A stretch of 64,000 bases of DNA, taken from positions 1,393,385 through 1,457,384 of the forward strand of contig NZ_UIHB01000001.1 in NCBI RefSeq assembly GCF_900476395.1. The letters are read 5' to 3'. Every line of letters begins with the position of its first letter. Position 1 is the first letter of the stretch. Source of the stretch: Xanthomonas euroxanthea. Its GTDB lineage: Bacteria > Pseudomonadota > Gammaproteobacteria > Xanthomonadales > Xanthomonadaceae. The notes beneath the pieces were generated by a model that made no database searches, was not told where the DNA came from, and saw only the letters and a list, made by a program, of their open reading frames with translations. Below are positions 42,835 to 55,168 of this stretch, piece after piece. The translations under genes were made by a program, and so were the position numbers.

Positions 42835-44028
42835 TCAGGGCATCCCCAGCGTCATGTAGTGCCGCAGGATGGGCAGCATGACTGCCGCGGTGCTCACCAG
42901 CGTCGCACCCGGGCTGAACATGCAGCGATACAGCAGCGGTGCCTGCGTGCTGCCGCGTCGTTGCGCATCGCGTTCCAGCATGGGGCGCATGACGCGGGGC
43001 AGCACCCGGATGGATTGATAGTTGAGCACCGCCATGCCTGCGCAGAGCATCAGCAGCGACGCCCACGCGCCCGCATCCAGATGTTTCAACAGCAGCGTGC
43101 TGCCCACCACCAGCACCGATGTCAGCGTGGTGGCGTGCAGGAAACGACGGATCGCGGCGGCCTCGGCGGCGGTCTGCGCAAAGCGCAGCAGATACCAGCA
43201 CGACCAGTACGTGCCGACTCCAGCAACCAGCACGACGCCAGCGGCGAACAGCGTTGGCATGCCGAGCCAGAGGCTCAGCGCACCCGCGGCGCCGCCCCCG
43301 CCCAATGCCGAGCCGGTCAGCCCGCTCACGCCTAACTTGCCCGCGCCACCCATGCCCGTCAGCACGATGGCCGCGCTCGCCGTCCCGGGCGCGGCCAGCA
43401 GGGTTGCCGAGGTCACCGCAGTGGCAAAGGCCACGCTGGGTGCGCTGCCACGCGCGAACTCGCCGAACCGGCGCAACAGCTCGCCGCGCACGCTGGCCCG
43501 CGCCCGCGACAGGCGCTTGCGCACGGCCGCGTCGCTGAGGCCGAGCAGTGCGGCGACCTGCCGTGAACTCTGGCCTTCGCGGTAGTACAGCAGCAGCGTC
43601 TCGCGGCTTTCCTCGGGCAATGCCGAAATGATGTCGAGCGCGGCGATTTCTTCTTCCACCTGCAGCAGATGGTCGGCGGGCGAGGGGGCCGGGTCGGCGG
43701 CCATGGCGATCGCAAGCTCGGCCGCCTTGCCGCTGAGTGCACGATGCCGGTTGGCGCGCAGCCAGTCGCGCGCCAGGTTGCGGGTGATCTGCCGCAGCCA
43801 GGGCAGGAAGCTGGCCGGCTGATGCAATTGTGCAAGTCGCTGCCAGGCGCGCAGGAAGGCTTCCTGTGCGATGTCTTCGCTGGCGGCGATATCGCGGGTG
43901 ATCGCCAGCGCGATGGCGGTCACCGTGTTCTGGCAGGCGCGCACGATGCGGCCATACGCCTGCTGGCAGCCGGCGGCAGCGACCGGCAATTCGTGTTGCA
44001 GCATCAGCTCCAGCGTGTCGGTGTGCAT
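42835..44028 (-). CDS. ECF-type sigma-70 factor with a C-terminal membrane region, 397 aa
   Basis: Residues 20-95 are sigma region 2 (AYGRIVRACQNTVTAI, ITRDIAASEDIAQEAFLRAW), and 128-185 are region 4 (ALPEESRETLLLYYREGQSS, LLGLSDAAVRKRLSRARASV). Residues 190-397 are not sigma sequence: hydrophobic stretches at about 198-224, 254-282, 299-316 and 322-340, a Gly/Ala-rich loop at 225-250 and a final hydrophobic segment. An ordinary ECF factor ends near residue 190. The gene has no separate anti-sigma neighbour, so the membrane part may hold the sigma domains at the membrane. Start ATG 44028; ATG 44064 is possible. Confidence 0.88.
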   Translation of the reverse strand: MHTDTLELMLQHELPVAAAGCQQAYGRIVRACQNTVTAIALAITRDIAASEDIAQEAFLRAWQRLAQLHQPASFLPWLRQITRNLARDWLRANRHRALSGKAAELAIAMAADPAPSPADHLLQVEEEIAALDIISALPEESRETLLLYYREGQSSRQVAALLGLSDAAVRKRLSRARASVRGELLRRFGEFARGSAPSVAFATAVTSATLLAAPGTASAAIVLTGMGGAGKLGVSGLTGSALGGGGAAGALSLWLGMPTLFAAGVVLVAGVGTYWSCWYLLRFAQTAAEAAAIRRFLHATTLTSVLVVGSTLLLKHLDAGAWASLLMLCAGMAVLNYQSIRVLPRVMRPMLERDAQRRGSTQAPLLYRCMFSPGATLVSTAAVMLPILRHYMTLGMP

Positions 44029-44148
44029 CGGCGTGATCCATGTCCTGGTCCCAGCATGACGCATGCGAGCGCCGGATGTGACCGGGGGATGGTGGTGGCG
44101 CGCCGACCGCAGCGACGGGTGGCCGCGTTGCACCCTGGCTGATCGCGC

Positions 44149-44661
44149 TCAGCGCGCCGGCTGGATCCGCACGCGCACTTCTTGGTCCTCTGCGGCTGGC
44201 GGCGCCGTGGTGCCGGCAGGCGCCTGCCGCGCTGCCGGCTGTGCCGCCGGCCCGACTGCATCGGGCGCATTGCGATGGCGCAGCACCACGAACATGGCGA
44301 CCGCGCCGATCACCAGCAGCAGTACCAGCCGGATGCGCCAGGCCCAGCTGCGCGCGTTGGTGCTGGAGCCGTTTTCGCCGTCGCGGAAGGTGTATTCCAC
44401 ATTCGGCAGATCGCGGCGGGTGGTGTCGAGCAGGCGTGCGTCGCGCAGCAGGTCGCGTGCGCGCGGCTGGTCGTCGGCGTGCACGATCCACACCGTGGGG
44501 TAGGCCTGCGCGTTGCCCTGTTCGAGGTAGCTGAACTGGCCGCTGCGTTTGCTCTCGTAGGAGCGGCCGTTGCTCATGCGCACGTCGATGCCGGCGTTGC
44601 GCAGGAGATCGGCCACGCCTTCGGCGGTTTCGATACGTTGACTGCTGAAGATCTTGCGCAT
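44149..44661 (-). CDS. DUF2007-like membrane protein, 170 aa
   Basis: The N-terminal domain (1-80) resembles DUF2007 putative signal-transducing proteins: MRKIFSSQRIETAEGVADLL, AGIDVRMSNG, and VWIVHADDQPRARDLLRDA. One membrane helix follows (about 113-130, WRIRLVLLLVIGAVAMFVVL), then a Pro/Ala-rich periplasmic tail. ATG 44661 begins the conserved domain; upstream in-frame sequence looks non-coding. It is 120 bp upstream of the sigma factor on the same strand. Confidence 0.8.
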   Translation of the reverse strand: MRKIFSSQRIETAEGVADLLRNAGIDVRMSNGRSYESKRSGQFSYLEQGNAQAYPTVWIVHADDQPRARDLLRDARLLDTTRRDLPNVEYTFRDGENGSSTNARSWAWRIRLVLLLVIGAVAMFVVLRHRNAPDAVGPAAQPAARQAPAGTTAPPAAEDQEVRVRIQPAR

Positions 44662-44809
44662 GCTTAAGGGGTGCCGGCGATTGCCGAACAGGGCGCATGG
44701 CGAGGGCGCGTGTCCGAGCTGAAGAAGAGGAAAGCCAGGGGCATCGATCCGCGCCGCAAGGTGGACGCGGCAACCGGCATGCCGATGCACGGCCAACGCA
44801 GTGGAGACA

Positions 44810-45769
44810 TCAACATGGCACGTCGTTTGCCGGTACGGCGATCGTACTGCCGTCGGGCACCACGCGGATCAGGCCTTCCTGCGTGGTGCTGGCGACCAGC
44901 ACGCCATCGCGGGTGAAGAACTGCCCGCGCGCCAGGCCACGCGAACCCTGCGCGGTCGGGCTGTCGAGCGAATACAGCAGCCAGTCGTCGGTGCGGAACG
45001 GGCGGTGGAACCACAGCGCGTGATCGAGCGAGGCCATCTGCACGTTCGGCGTGTAGTAGCTGATGCCGTGCGGAAACGTGGAGGTGCCCAGCAGCTGAAA
45101 ATCCGAGGCATATGCCAGCAAGGCCTGGTGCAGGCCCACGTCGTCGCCGACCGGGTCGCTCAGGCGCAGCCACATCTGCTGGAACGGCGGGCGCTTGGGC
45201 GGCCTGAGTTCGTCGCGCGGGAAGACATGGCGAAACTCGAACGGGCCGCCACGCGACAGCCAGCGCTGCACCTTGGCAGGCAGCTTCTCCAGCACCTCCG
45301 CTGCCAATGGCGGAGTGGGTTCGATGTCTTCGGGCGGCGGCACCACCGGCATCACCGACTGATGCTCGGCGCCGTCCTCGCGCTGCTGGAACGAGGCCGC
45401 GCAGAAGAAGATCACCTTGCCGTGCTGGATCGCGGTGACCCGGCGCACCGAAAAACTGCCGCCATCGCGGGTACGGTCGACGTCGTAGACGATCGGGTGG
45501 TCGATGTTGCCGGCGCGCAGGAAATAAGCATGCAGGGAGTGCGCCTGGCGGCCGTTGTCCACGGTGGCCTGCGCGGCCGCCAGCGCCTGGCCCAGCACCT
45601 GCCCGCCGAACACGTACTTGGTACCGATATCGCGGCTCTGGCCGCGGAACAGGTTGTCTTCCAGGCGCTCCAGCGACAGCAGGCTGATCAGTTCGGAGAC
45701 GACGGGTTCAGCAGTGGCGGACAAGGGGCTGGCCTGGGCGTGCGACGGACCGCGATTATAGCGGGCCAC
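44810..45769 (-). CDS. tesB: Acyl-CoA thioesterase II, 319 aa
   Basis: Hydrolyses acyl-CoA to free fatty acid and CoA. Double hot-dog protein: the N-terminal hot-dog has VFGGQVLGQALAAAQATVD and HSLHAYFLRAGN; the C-terminal one has MASLDHALWFHRPFR with the active-site Asp, and the final DGVLVASTTQEGLIR with the Gln. The length is about 30 residues over E. coli TesB because of the N-terminal extension; the real start could be slightly internal. It lies 26 bp after the enoyl-CoA hydratase gene, forming a small fatty-acid unit. Confidence 0.94.
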   Translation of the reverse strand: MARYNRGPSHAQASPLSATAEPVVSELISLLSLERLEDNLFRGQSRDIGTKYVFGGQVLGQALAAAQATVDNGRQAHSLHAYFLRAGNIDHPIVYDVDRTRDGGSFSVRRVTAIQHGKVIFFCAASFQQREDGAEHQSVMPVVPPPEDIEPTPPLAAEVLEKLPAKVQRWLSRGGPFEFRHVFPRDELRPPKRPPFQQMWLRLSDPVGDDVGLHQALLAYASDFQLLGTSTFPHGISYYTPNVQMASLDHALWFHRPFRTDDWLLYSLDSPTAQGSRGLARGQFFTRDGVLVASTTQEGLIRVVPDGSTIAVPANDVPC

Positions 45770-45795
45770 CCGTGCGCGCCGTGCCGGTAGTGGCT

Positions 45796-46566
45796 TCAGG
45801 CCTTCTGCAGCCGCGCGACCAGGCCGTGCAAGGCAGCCTGTGCATCGGGCGCGTACCAGCCGTCGACAAAGCGCTCCAGCTGGATCAGCTCCGGTGCCAG
45901 CGCCGCGCGCAGATCGGCGCGCGCAATCGCGCGCGTGGTCAGCATCGGCTGGCGTGGCAGCTGCTGCAGCTCCTGCAGCCAGGCCACCGCGCGGGCGGTG
46001 ACCAGGTCGCCATCGACCAGTTCGTCGACCAGGCCGATCGTGACCGCCTGTTCGGCAGGCAGCAACTGGCCGGAGATCAGCAGGCGCTCGGCGCGGTACG
46101 CACCGACCACGCGGCGCAACAGGCGCTGGATGCCTTCCGGTGCGGCCAGGCCCACCTGCACCTCATTCAAGCCGATCGCATAGGGCCTGGCGGTATCGGC
46201 GCTGCGCGCCATCACCCGGTAGTCGCAGCACAGCGCCAGCACGCAGCCGCCGGCCGGCGCATGCCCGCCGATGGCCGCCACCACCGGCACGCGGCTGTTG
46301 GCCAGCGCCTGTGCGGCCTCGAAGAAGGCCGTCCAGCTGGCCAGCAACGCGGCACGGTCGGTGCCGTGCGCCAGCAGGTGCGGCACGTCCATGCCACCGG
46401 AAAAGATCCGCTCGCTGCCCGACAGCACGATGCCGTCGGTCTCCTCGCCGGCCTGCTGCACCGCAACGCTCAGCGCCTGGCACAACGCGCTGTCCAGTGC
46501 ATTGACCGGCGGGCGCGCCAGACGGATTTCGCGAAGACGGCCATGGTCTAAGATCTGGATGCTCAT
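45796..46566 (-). CDS. Enoyl-CoA hydratase/isomerase family protein, 256 aa
   Basis: Crotonase fold. N-terminal IRLARPPVNALDSALCQALS; oxyanion-hole segments SGSERIFSGGMDVPHLL and AIGGHAPAGGCVLALCCDYR. The usual hydratase Glu pair is not clear (LNEVQVGLAAPEGIQRLLR has one), so the exact reaction (hydratase, isomerase or other) is open. The gene is paired with tesB downstream. AGGAG is well placed before the ATG. The divergent PCuAC-like gene starts only 23 bp away. Confidence 0.9.
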   Translation of the reverse strand: MSIQILDHGRLREIRLARPPVNALDSALCQALSVAVQQAGEETDGIVLSGSERIFSGGMDVPHLLAHGTDRAALLASWTAFFEAAQALANSRVPVVAAIGGHAPAGGCVLALCCDYRVMARSADTARPYAIGLNEVQVGLAAPEGIQRLLRRVVGAYRAERLLISGQLLPAEQAVTIGLVDELVDGDLVTARAVAWLQELQQLPRQPMLTTRAIARADLRAALAPELIQLERFVDGWYAPDAQAALHGLVARLQKA

Positions 46567-46589
46567 TCGGGGCTCCTGGAGGTTGGGTC
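46567..46589. promoter_or_regulatory. 23-bp divergent gap holding both ribosome binding sites
   Basis: On the plus strand GGAGG stands 7 bases before ATG 46590; on the minus strand AGGAG stands 6 bases before ATG 46566. The two sites share the palindrome-like CTCCTGGAG core. There is no room for promoters, so each must lie inside the opposite gene. Confidence 0.7.
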
Positions 46590-47060
46590 ATGATAGACGG
46601 CAGTCGAAGCAGGCGGCGCATGCAGGGACGCCTGCTGCTGGGTGCGTTGGTGGTACTGGCAAGTGCAGGCGCTGGCGCGCAGTGCCTGCCCGAGTTCAAG
46701 GACGGCTGGATCCGCATTCCGCCGCCTGGTGGCATGGGCATGGCAGCGGGATTCGGGCAGTTCCACAACGGCTGTGCGCAGCCGTCGAAGGTCACCGCGG
46801 CCAGGAGCAGTGCGTTTGCCGATGTGTCCATCCACGAGACCACGCAGACCAACGGTGTCAGCCGCATGCGCGCGGTGCCGGAGCTGGCGTTGCCGGCCGG
46901 CAGGTCGGTGCCGCTTGCGCCGGGCGGTCTGCATCTGATGCTGATGGAAGCGCGTGCGCCGCTGCAGGACGGCGCGCAGGTGCCGGTGACCTTCACCCTG
47001 CAGGATGGCCGCCAGATCAAGACCACGCTGCAGGCGCGCAAGCGCGCGCCGGGGGCGTAA
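46590..47060 (+). CDS. PCu(A)C-like periplasmic copper chaperone, 156 aa
   Basis: Signal peptide (about 1-31, ending AGAGAQ). The mature domain follows the PCuAC pattern of spaced Met and His ligands: GMGMAAGFGQFHN, then DVSIHETTQTNGVSRMR and LAPGGLHLMLMEAR. PCuAC proteins bind Cu(I) and help load copper into cytochrome oxidase. Here no SCO or cox gene is adjacent, though cyo genes lie 14.5 kb away. A strong GGAGG supports the ATG at 46590. Monocistronic. Confidence 0.87.
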   Translation: MIDGSRSRRRMQGRLLLGALVVLASAGAGAQCLPEFKDGWIRIPPPGGMGMAAGFGQFHNGCAQPSKVTAARSSAFADVSIHETTQTNGVSRMRAVPELALPAGRSVPLAPGGLHLMLMEARAPLQDGAQVPVTFTLQDGRQIKTTLQARKRAPGA

Positions 47061-47250
47061 CCGCGCGCAGGGCGTGGCTGAGCGAGGCTGTAGCCTCGCA
47101 GGCTGCAGTCCTTGCAGAGCCCACTGCGCGATGTAGCCGATTAAACGCGATGCGTGATGGCGAGCAGGCTGTCACTTCATTGTGTCGGTCCGTTCCCGAT
47201 CACGCGGCCTGTCGGTGATATCGCGCAGCGGCATGACAGGATCGCTGCAA

Positions 47251-47282
47251 ACAAAAACGGCGGCTCCCGGGAGAGCCGCCGT
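47251..47282 (-). terminator. Rho-independent terminator of the uvrA-thioesterase unit
   Basis: ACGGCGGCTC stem with its complement around a 6-base loop; on the minus strand it is followed by TTTTTGTTT. It lies 41 bases past the thioesterase stop. Confidence 0.92.
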
Positions 47283-47323
47283 CGTCTTATGGCGCTGGAG
47301 ATCCAGCGCACAACTGGCAAATC

Positions 47324-47730
47324 TCAGCTGCTGGCAGCGCGTACCGCGTCCGGCAGCGATGCGCTCTTGCCGGTCTGCGTATCGATCCACACCACCACCA
47401 CGTTGCCGTCCGAATACAGCACGCCCTCGTCCTTCTGGTCGAGGATGCGGTGGCCGATGGTGATGCTGCTGCTGCCCAGGCGTTCGACGAACAGTTCCAC
47501 CAGGATGTCGTTCGGCCATACCAGCGGGCGCTTGTAGTTGACGTTGGTGGCGGCGACCACCGGCGCGATACGGTCGGTCATCGCCACGCCTTGCACGCCC
47601 AGCATCCAGCGCACGCGCGCTTCTTCCAGATACGAAATGTACTTGGCGTTGTTGACATGGCCCATGCTGTCCATGTCGCGCCAGCGCACGCTGATCGGGA
47701 TGCGTGCCAACACCTTGTGCTCTTCGCTCA

Positions 47731-47731
<1 letters not shown>
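47324..47731 (-). CDS. 4HBT hot-dog acyl-CoA thioesterase, 135 aa
   Basis: YbgC/FadM-type single hot-dog thioesterase. The catalytic region RWRDMDSMGHVNNAKYISYL carries the family Asp and the GHVNN turn. Hydrolyses acyl-CoA thioesters; chain length unknown. Its ATG shares one base with the uvrA stop, so translation is coupled to uvrA; that pairing looks positional rather than functional. A strong terminator ends the unit. Confidence 0.93.
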
Positions 47732-50697
<2,966 letters not shown>

Positions 50698-50894
50698 GGG
50701 GGATCCGATGTCGGGCCGGCGAACCGGCAGTGGTGCGAGCGTGCTCAGCAGGAATGAGTGGCAGTCGATCAGCCTACTCGCCGACCTAGGTGAGGGCAAT
50801 TGCCCCAAATGCCAGTCTGACCGGGCCGCTGTGGCGGCCGGATGATGCGTTGCACGGGTGGATCGGGCATGGCTGCGGTCCGGCGCCCGGCAGG

Positions 50895-50924
50895 TTGACC
50901 TCAAACCCCGTCAGCCCGTACAAT
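50895..50924 (+). promoter_or_regulatory. rplU promoter
   Basis: TTGACC (50895-50900), 18-base spacer, TACAAT (50919-50924): a good sigma-70 promoter 65 bases upstream of the rplU ATG. Confidence 0.8.
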
Positions 50925-50988
50925 CCCGCTCCTGTCTGCCCTAGGGCACGTCAGTGCGACCATAATAACTACAGAGGAAAACCTGGTC

Positions 50989-51309
50989 ATGTACGCAGTT
51001 CTGGTAACCGGCGGTAAGCAATACCGCGTCGCGCAGGGCGAAACGCTCCGCGTGGAAAAGCTCGAAGTCGAAGCTGGCAACGAGATCAAGTTCGACACCG
51101 TCCTGATGCTGGGCGATAGCGATGGCATCAAGCTGGGCGATGCGCTGAAGGGCGCCTCGGTCACCGCCAAGGTCGTGGCCCATGGCCGCGCCGACAAGGT
51201 GCGCATCATCAAGTTCCGTCGCCGCAAGCACCACATGAAGCGTCAGGGACACCGTCAGTACTACACCGAAATCGAGATCACCGGCATTGCCGGTGGCGAT
51301 AAGAAGTAA
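50989..51309 (+). CDS. rplU: 50S ribosomal protein L21, 106 aa
   Basis: Starts [20 protein letters not shown], the L21 N-terminus, and ends with the basic RNA-binding block [14 protein letters not shown] and EIEITGI. Binds 23S rRNA. First gene of the rplU-rpmA(-obgE) cluster, 12 bp before rpmA, with a sigma-70 promoter upstream and AGAGGAAA before the ATG. Confidence 0.99.
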   Translation: MYAVLVTGGKQYRVAQGETLRVEKLEVEAGNEIKFDTVLMLGDSDGIKLGDALKGASVTAKVVAHGRADKVRIIKFRRRKHHMKRQGHRQYYTEIEITGIAGGDKK

Positions 51310-51321
51310 GGAGAACCAGTC

Positions 51322-51582
51322 ATGGCACATAAAAAAGGCGTAGGTTCCTCGCGCAACGGTCGCGATTCCAACCCGAAGTACCTGGGTGTGAAGATCTTCG
51401 GTGGCCAGGCCATCGATGCCGGCAACATCATCGTGCGTCAGCGCGGCACCCAGTTCCATCCGGGCGCTGGCGTCGGCCTCGGCCGTGACCACACGCTGTT
51501 CGCGCTGGTCGACGGCAAGGTGGAGTTCTCCACCAAGGGCCCGAAGAAGCGTCGTACCGTCAGTGTGGTTGCCGAGGCGTAA
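51322..51582 (+). CDS. rpmA: 50S ribosomal protein L27, 86 aa
   Basis: Starts [20 protein letters not shown] with the conserved L27 tail that reaches the peptidyl transferase centre. No N-terminal pro-sequence is present, so no cleavage is needed. AAGGAGAACC precedes the ATG. A terminator follows before obgE. Confidence 0.99.
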
Positions 51583-51639
51583 TCGCCCGCTCCATGCAGG
51601 CCAGTCCGCCAGGCATCGCTGCCCGGTGGACGAGACGGA

Positions 51640-51665
51640 AAGCCCCGCTTTTGCGGGGTTTTTCG
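51640..51665 (+). terminator. Rho-independent terminator after rpmA
   Basis: CCCCGC, loop TTTT, GCGGGG, then TTTTT. It separates rplU-rpmA from obgE, although read-through is likely. Confidence 0.9.
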
Positions 51666-51670
51666 TTTGA

Positions 51671-52882
<1,212 letters not shown>

Positions 52883-52901
52883 GCGCATGCGCAGGTACAC
52901 A

Positions 52902-52927
52902 AAAAACCCGGCCAAGGCCGGGTTTTT
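52902..52927. terminator. Bidirectional terminator between obgE and rpsT
   Basis: AAAAACCCGGC, loop CAAG, GCCGGGTTTTT: T-runs in both directions, serving the convergent obgE and rpsT genes. Confidence 0.93.
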
Positions 52928-52973
52928 CTATGCCACCGCAAGCCAGGCCTGCGGTGATGCCGACACGGCGCGC

Positions 52974-53243
52974 TTACGCGGCCTTGATGGCCTTGATGCG
53001 AGCGGTCAGACGGCTCTTGTGACGCGCAGCCTTGTTCTTGTGAATCAGGCCACGGGCGCTGAAACGGTCGAGGATGGGCTGAGCGACGGCGAAAGCAGCT
53101 TCGGCGCCTGCAGCATCGTTGGCGTCAAGGGCCTTGATCACCTTCTTGACGGCGGTGCGCAGCATCGAACGCTGGCCCGTGTTGCGCTCATTGCGCACAA
53201 CGGTCTGCTTGGCGCGCTTCTTGGCGGACTTGATATTGGCCAC
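52974..53243 (-). CDS. rpsT: 30S ribosomal protein S20, 89 aa
   Basis: Starts [20 protein letters not shown], typical of S20, with a strongly basic helical composition throughout. Binds 16S rRNA early in assembly. Monocistronic, with its own promoter (53292-53320) and a shared terminator. S20 often autoregulates its translation. Confidence 0.99.
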
Positions 53244-53291
53244 GGTGGTGGGTTCCTGAAAAATCGGTGTAGTGGAAAAAGCAAGCGGGAA

Positions 53292-53320
53292 AGTATGATG
53301 GGCTTAGTTATGTACGTCAA
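53292..53320 (-). promoter_or_regulatory. rpsT promoter
   Basis: On the minus strand TTGACG (53315-53320), 17-base spacer, CATACT (53292-53297). A second TTGACA lies 11 bases further up. The start point would be about 40 bases upstream of the rpsT ATG. Confidence 0.75.
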
Positions 53321-53344
53321 GTCAGTTGTCAAGAGGGAGGCTGC

Positions 53345-54952
53345 GTGAGCAAGCCCGGCATGTTGAGAGGCCTGCTCTCATTCAGCAGTATGACCATGGT
53401 GTCGCGGGTATTGGGCCTGATCCGCGACCAGGCGATCTCCACCACCTTTGGCGCCAATGCGGTGACCGACGCGTTCTGGGTGGCATTCCGGATCCCCAAT
53501 TTCCTGCGTCGCCTGTTCGCCGAGGGCTCGTTCGCCACCGCCTTCGTGCCGGTGTTCACCGAAGTCAAGGAAACCCGCCCGCATGCGGACCTGCGCGAGC
53601 TGATGTCGCGGGTGTCCGGCACGCTGGGTGGCATGTTGCTTGTGATCACCGCACTGGGGCTGATCTTCACCCCGCAGCTGGCGTCGGTGTTTTCCGATGG
53701 CGCGGACACCGATCCGGACAAGTACGGCCTGCTGGTGGATCTGCTGCGGCTGACGTTTCCGTTTCTGCTGTTCGTGTCGTTGACCGCGCTGGCGGGCGGG
53801 GCGCTCAACAGCTTTCAGCGGTTTGCGATTCCGGCACTGACGCCGGTGATCCTCAACCTGTGCATGATCGCCGGTGCCCTGTGGCTGGCGCCGCGGCTGG
53901 AGGTGCCGATCCTGGCGTTGGGCTGGGCGGTGCTGGTGGCCGGTGCGCTGCAGTTGCTGTTTCAGCTGCCGGCCTTGAGGGGCATCGATCTGCTGACGCT
54001 GCCGCGCTGGGGCTGGACGCATCCGGACGTGCGCAGGGTGCTGACCTTGATGATCCCGACCCTGTTCGGTTCGTCGATTGCGCAGATCAACCTGATGCTG
54101 GACACGGTCATCGCCGCGCGCCTGGCCGATGGCTCGCAGTCGTGGCTGTCGCTGGCCGACCGCTTCCTGGAGTTGCCGCTGGGCGTGTTCGGGGTGGCAC
54201 TGGGCACGGTGATCCTGCCGGCGCTGGCGCGCCATCACGTCAAGACCGACCGCAGCGCGTTCTCCGGTGCGCTGGACTGGGGGTTCCGCACCACGCTGTT
54301 GATCGCAGTGCCGGCAATGCTCGGCTTGCTGCTGCTGGCCGAGCCGCTGGTGGCGACCTTGTTCCAGTACCGTCAGTTCACTGCCTTCGACACGCGGATG
54401 ACCGCGATGTCGGTCTATGGCCTGAGCTTCGGCCTGCCGGCTTACGCCATGCTCAAGGTGCTGCTGCCGGCCTTCTACGCCCGCCAGGACACCCGTACCC
54501 CGGTGCGGGCCGGCGTGGCGGCGTTGATCGCCAACATGGTGTTCAACTTCGCCTTGCTGGCGGTGGTCTACCAGGTCATGGTGCCGCCCGAGCTCAAGGC
54601 GCAGGGCGTGATGCAGGCGCTGGGCAAGCAGCCGGGTCTGCATCTGGCGCTGGGCATTGCCAGCGCGCTGTCGAGTTACCTCAACCTGGGCTTGTTGTGG
54701 TACTGGCTGGGCAAGTCCGGCGTCTACCAGCGCCGGCCGGGTTGGACCGGCTATGCGCTGCGCCTGCTGCTGGCGTGCGCGGCGATGGTGGCGGTGCTGT
54801 TGAGCCTGCTGTGGTGGCTGCCATCGTTCACCGTGATGGACAAGTGGGATCGCATCGGATGGCTGACAGTGCTGGTCGGTAGCGGCGGGGCGACTTATCT
54901 GGTGGCGCAGGTGGCGCTCGGTTTGCGGCCGCGGCATCTGCGCGAAGGCTAG
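53345..54952 (+). CDS. murJ: Lipid II flippase MurJ, 535 aa
   Basis: Moves lipid II to the outer face of the inner membrane for peptidoglycan synthesis (MOP superfamily, about 14 helices). Family markers are LGLIRDQAISTTFGANAVTD and FWVAFRIPNFLRRLFAEGSF near the N-terminus. GTG start at 53345 is preceded by GAGGGAGG at good spacing. Divergent from rpsT, with only about 100 bp for both promoters. Confidence 0.97.
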   Translation: MSKPGMLRGLLSFSSMTMVSRVLGLIRDQAISTTFGANAVTDAFWVAFRIPNFLRRLFAEGSFATAFVPVFTEVKETRPHADLRELMSRVSGTLGGMLLVITALGLIFTPQLASVFSDGADTDPDKYGLLVDLLRLTFPFLLFVSLTALAGGALNSFQRFAIPALTPVILNLCMIAGALWLAPRLEVPILALGWAVLVAGALQLLFQLPALRGIDLLTLPRWGWTHPDVRRVLTLMIPTLFGSSIAQINLMLDTVIAARLADGSQSWLSLADRFLELPLGVFGVALGTVILPALARHHVKTDRSAFSGALDWGFRTTLLIAVPAMLGLLLLAEPLVATLFQYRQFTAFDTRMTAMSVYGLSFGLPAYAMLKVLLPAFYARQDTRTPVRAGVAALIANMVFNFALLAVVYQVMVPPELKAQGVMQALGKQPGLHLALGIASALSSYLNLGLLWYWLGKSGVYQRRPGWTGYALRLLLACAAMVAVLLSLLWWLPSFTVMDKWDRIGWLTVLVGSGGATYLVAQVALGLRPRHLREG

Positions 54953-55168
54953 TCGCCTGCCAAGTCGGCCTCGGGTGCAGAGCCATCGGTCAGACGGTGG
55001 GGGTTGATGCCGGGCCAGGCGGGCGCGCAATCGCCTGCCCGCTTCCGGGACGCAGCTGGCGCGGCACCGGCCGGGCGGCGCCCATGCGGGTTGACAGGCA
55101 CGGCTATACTTGCGGGTTATGCATCAACGAGGGTCGGCCGGCAGGCCGGCATCTGTTTGGATCGAGGA

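Noticed and set aside
50698..50800. Possible LexA/SOS box upstream of uvrA
   Set aside because: Only a loose CCTA...TAGG symmetry around 50774-50791; it does not match a LexA consensus I can defend.
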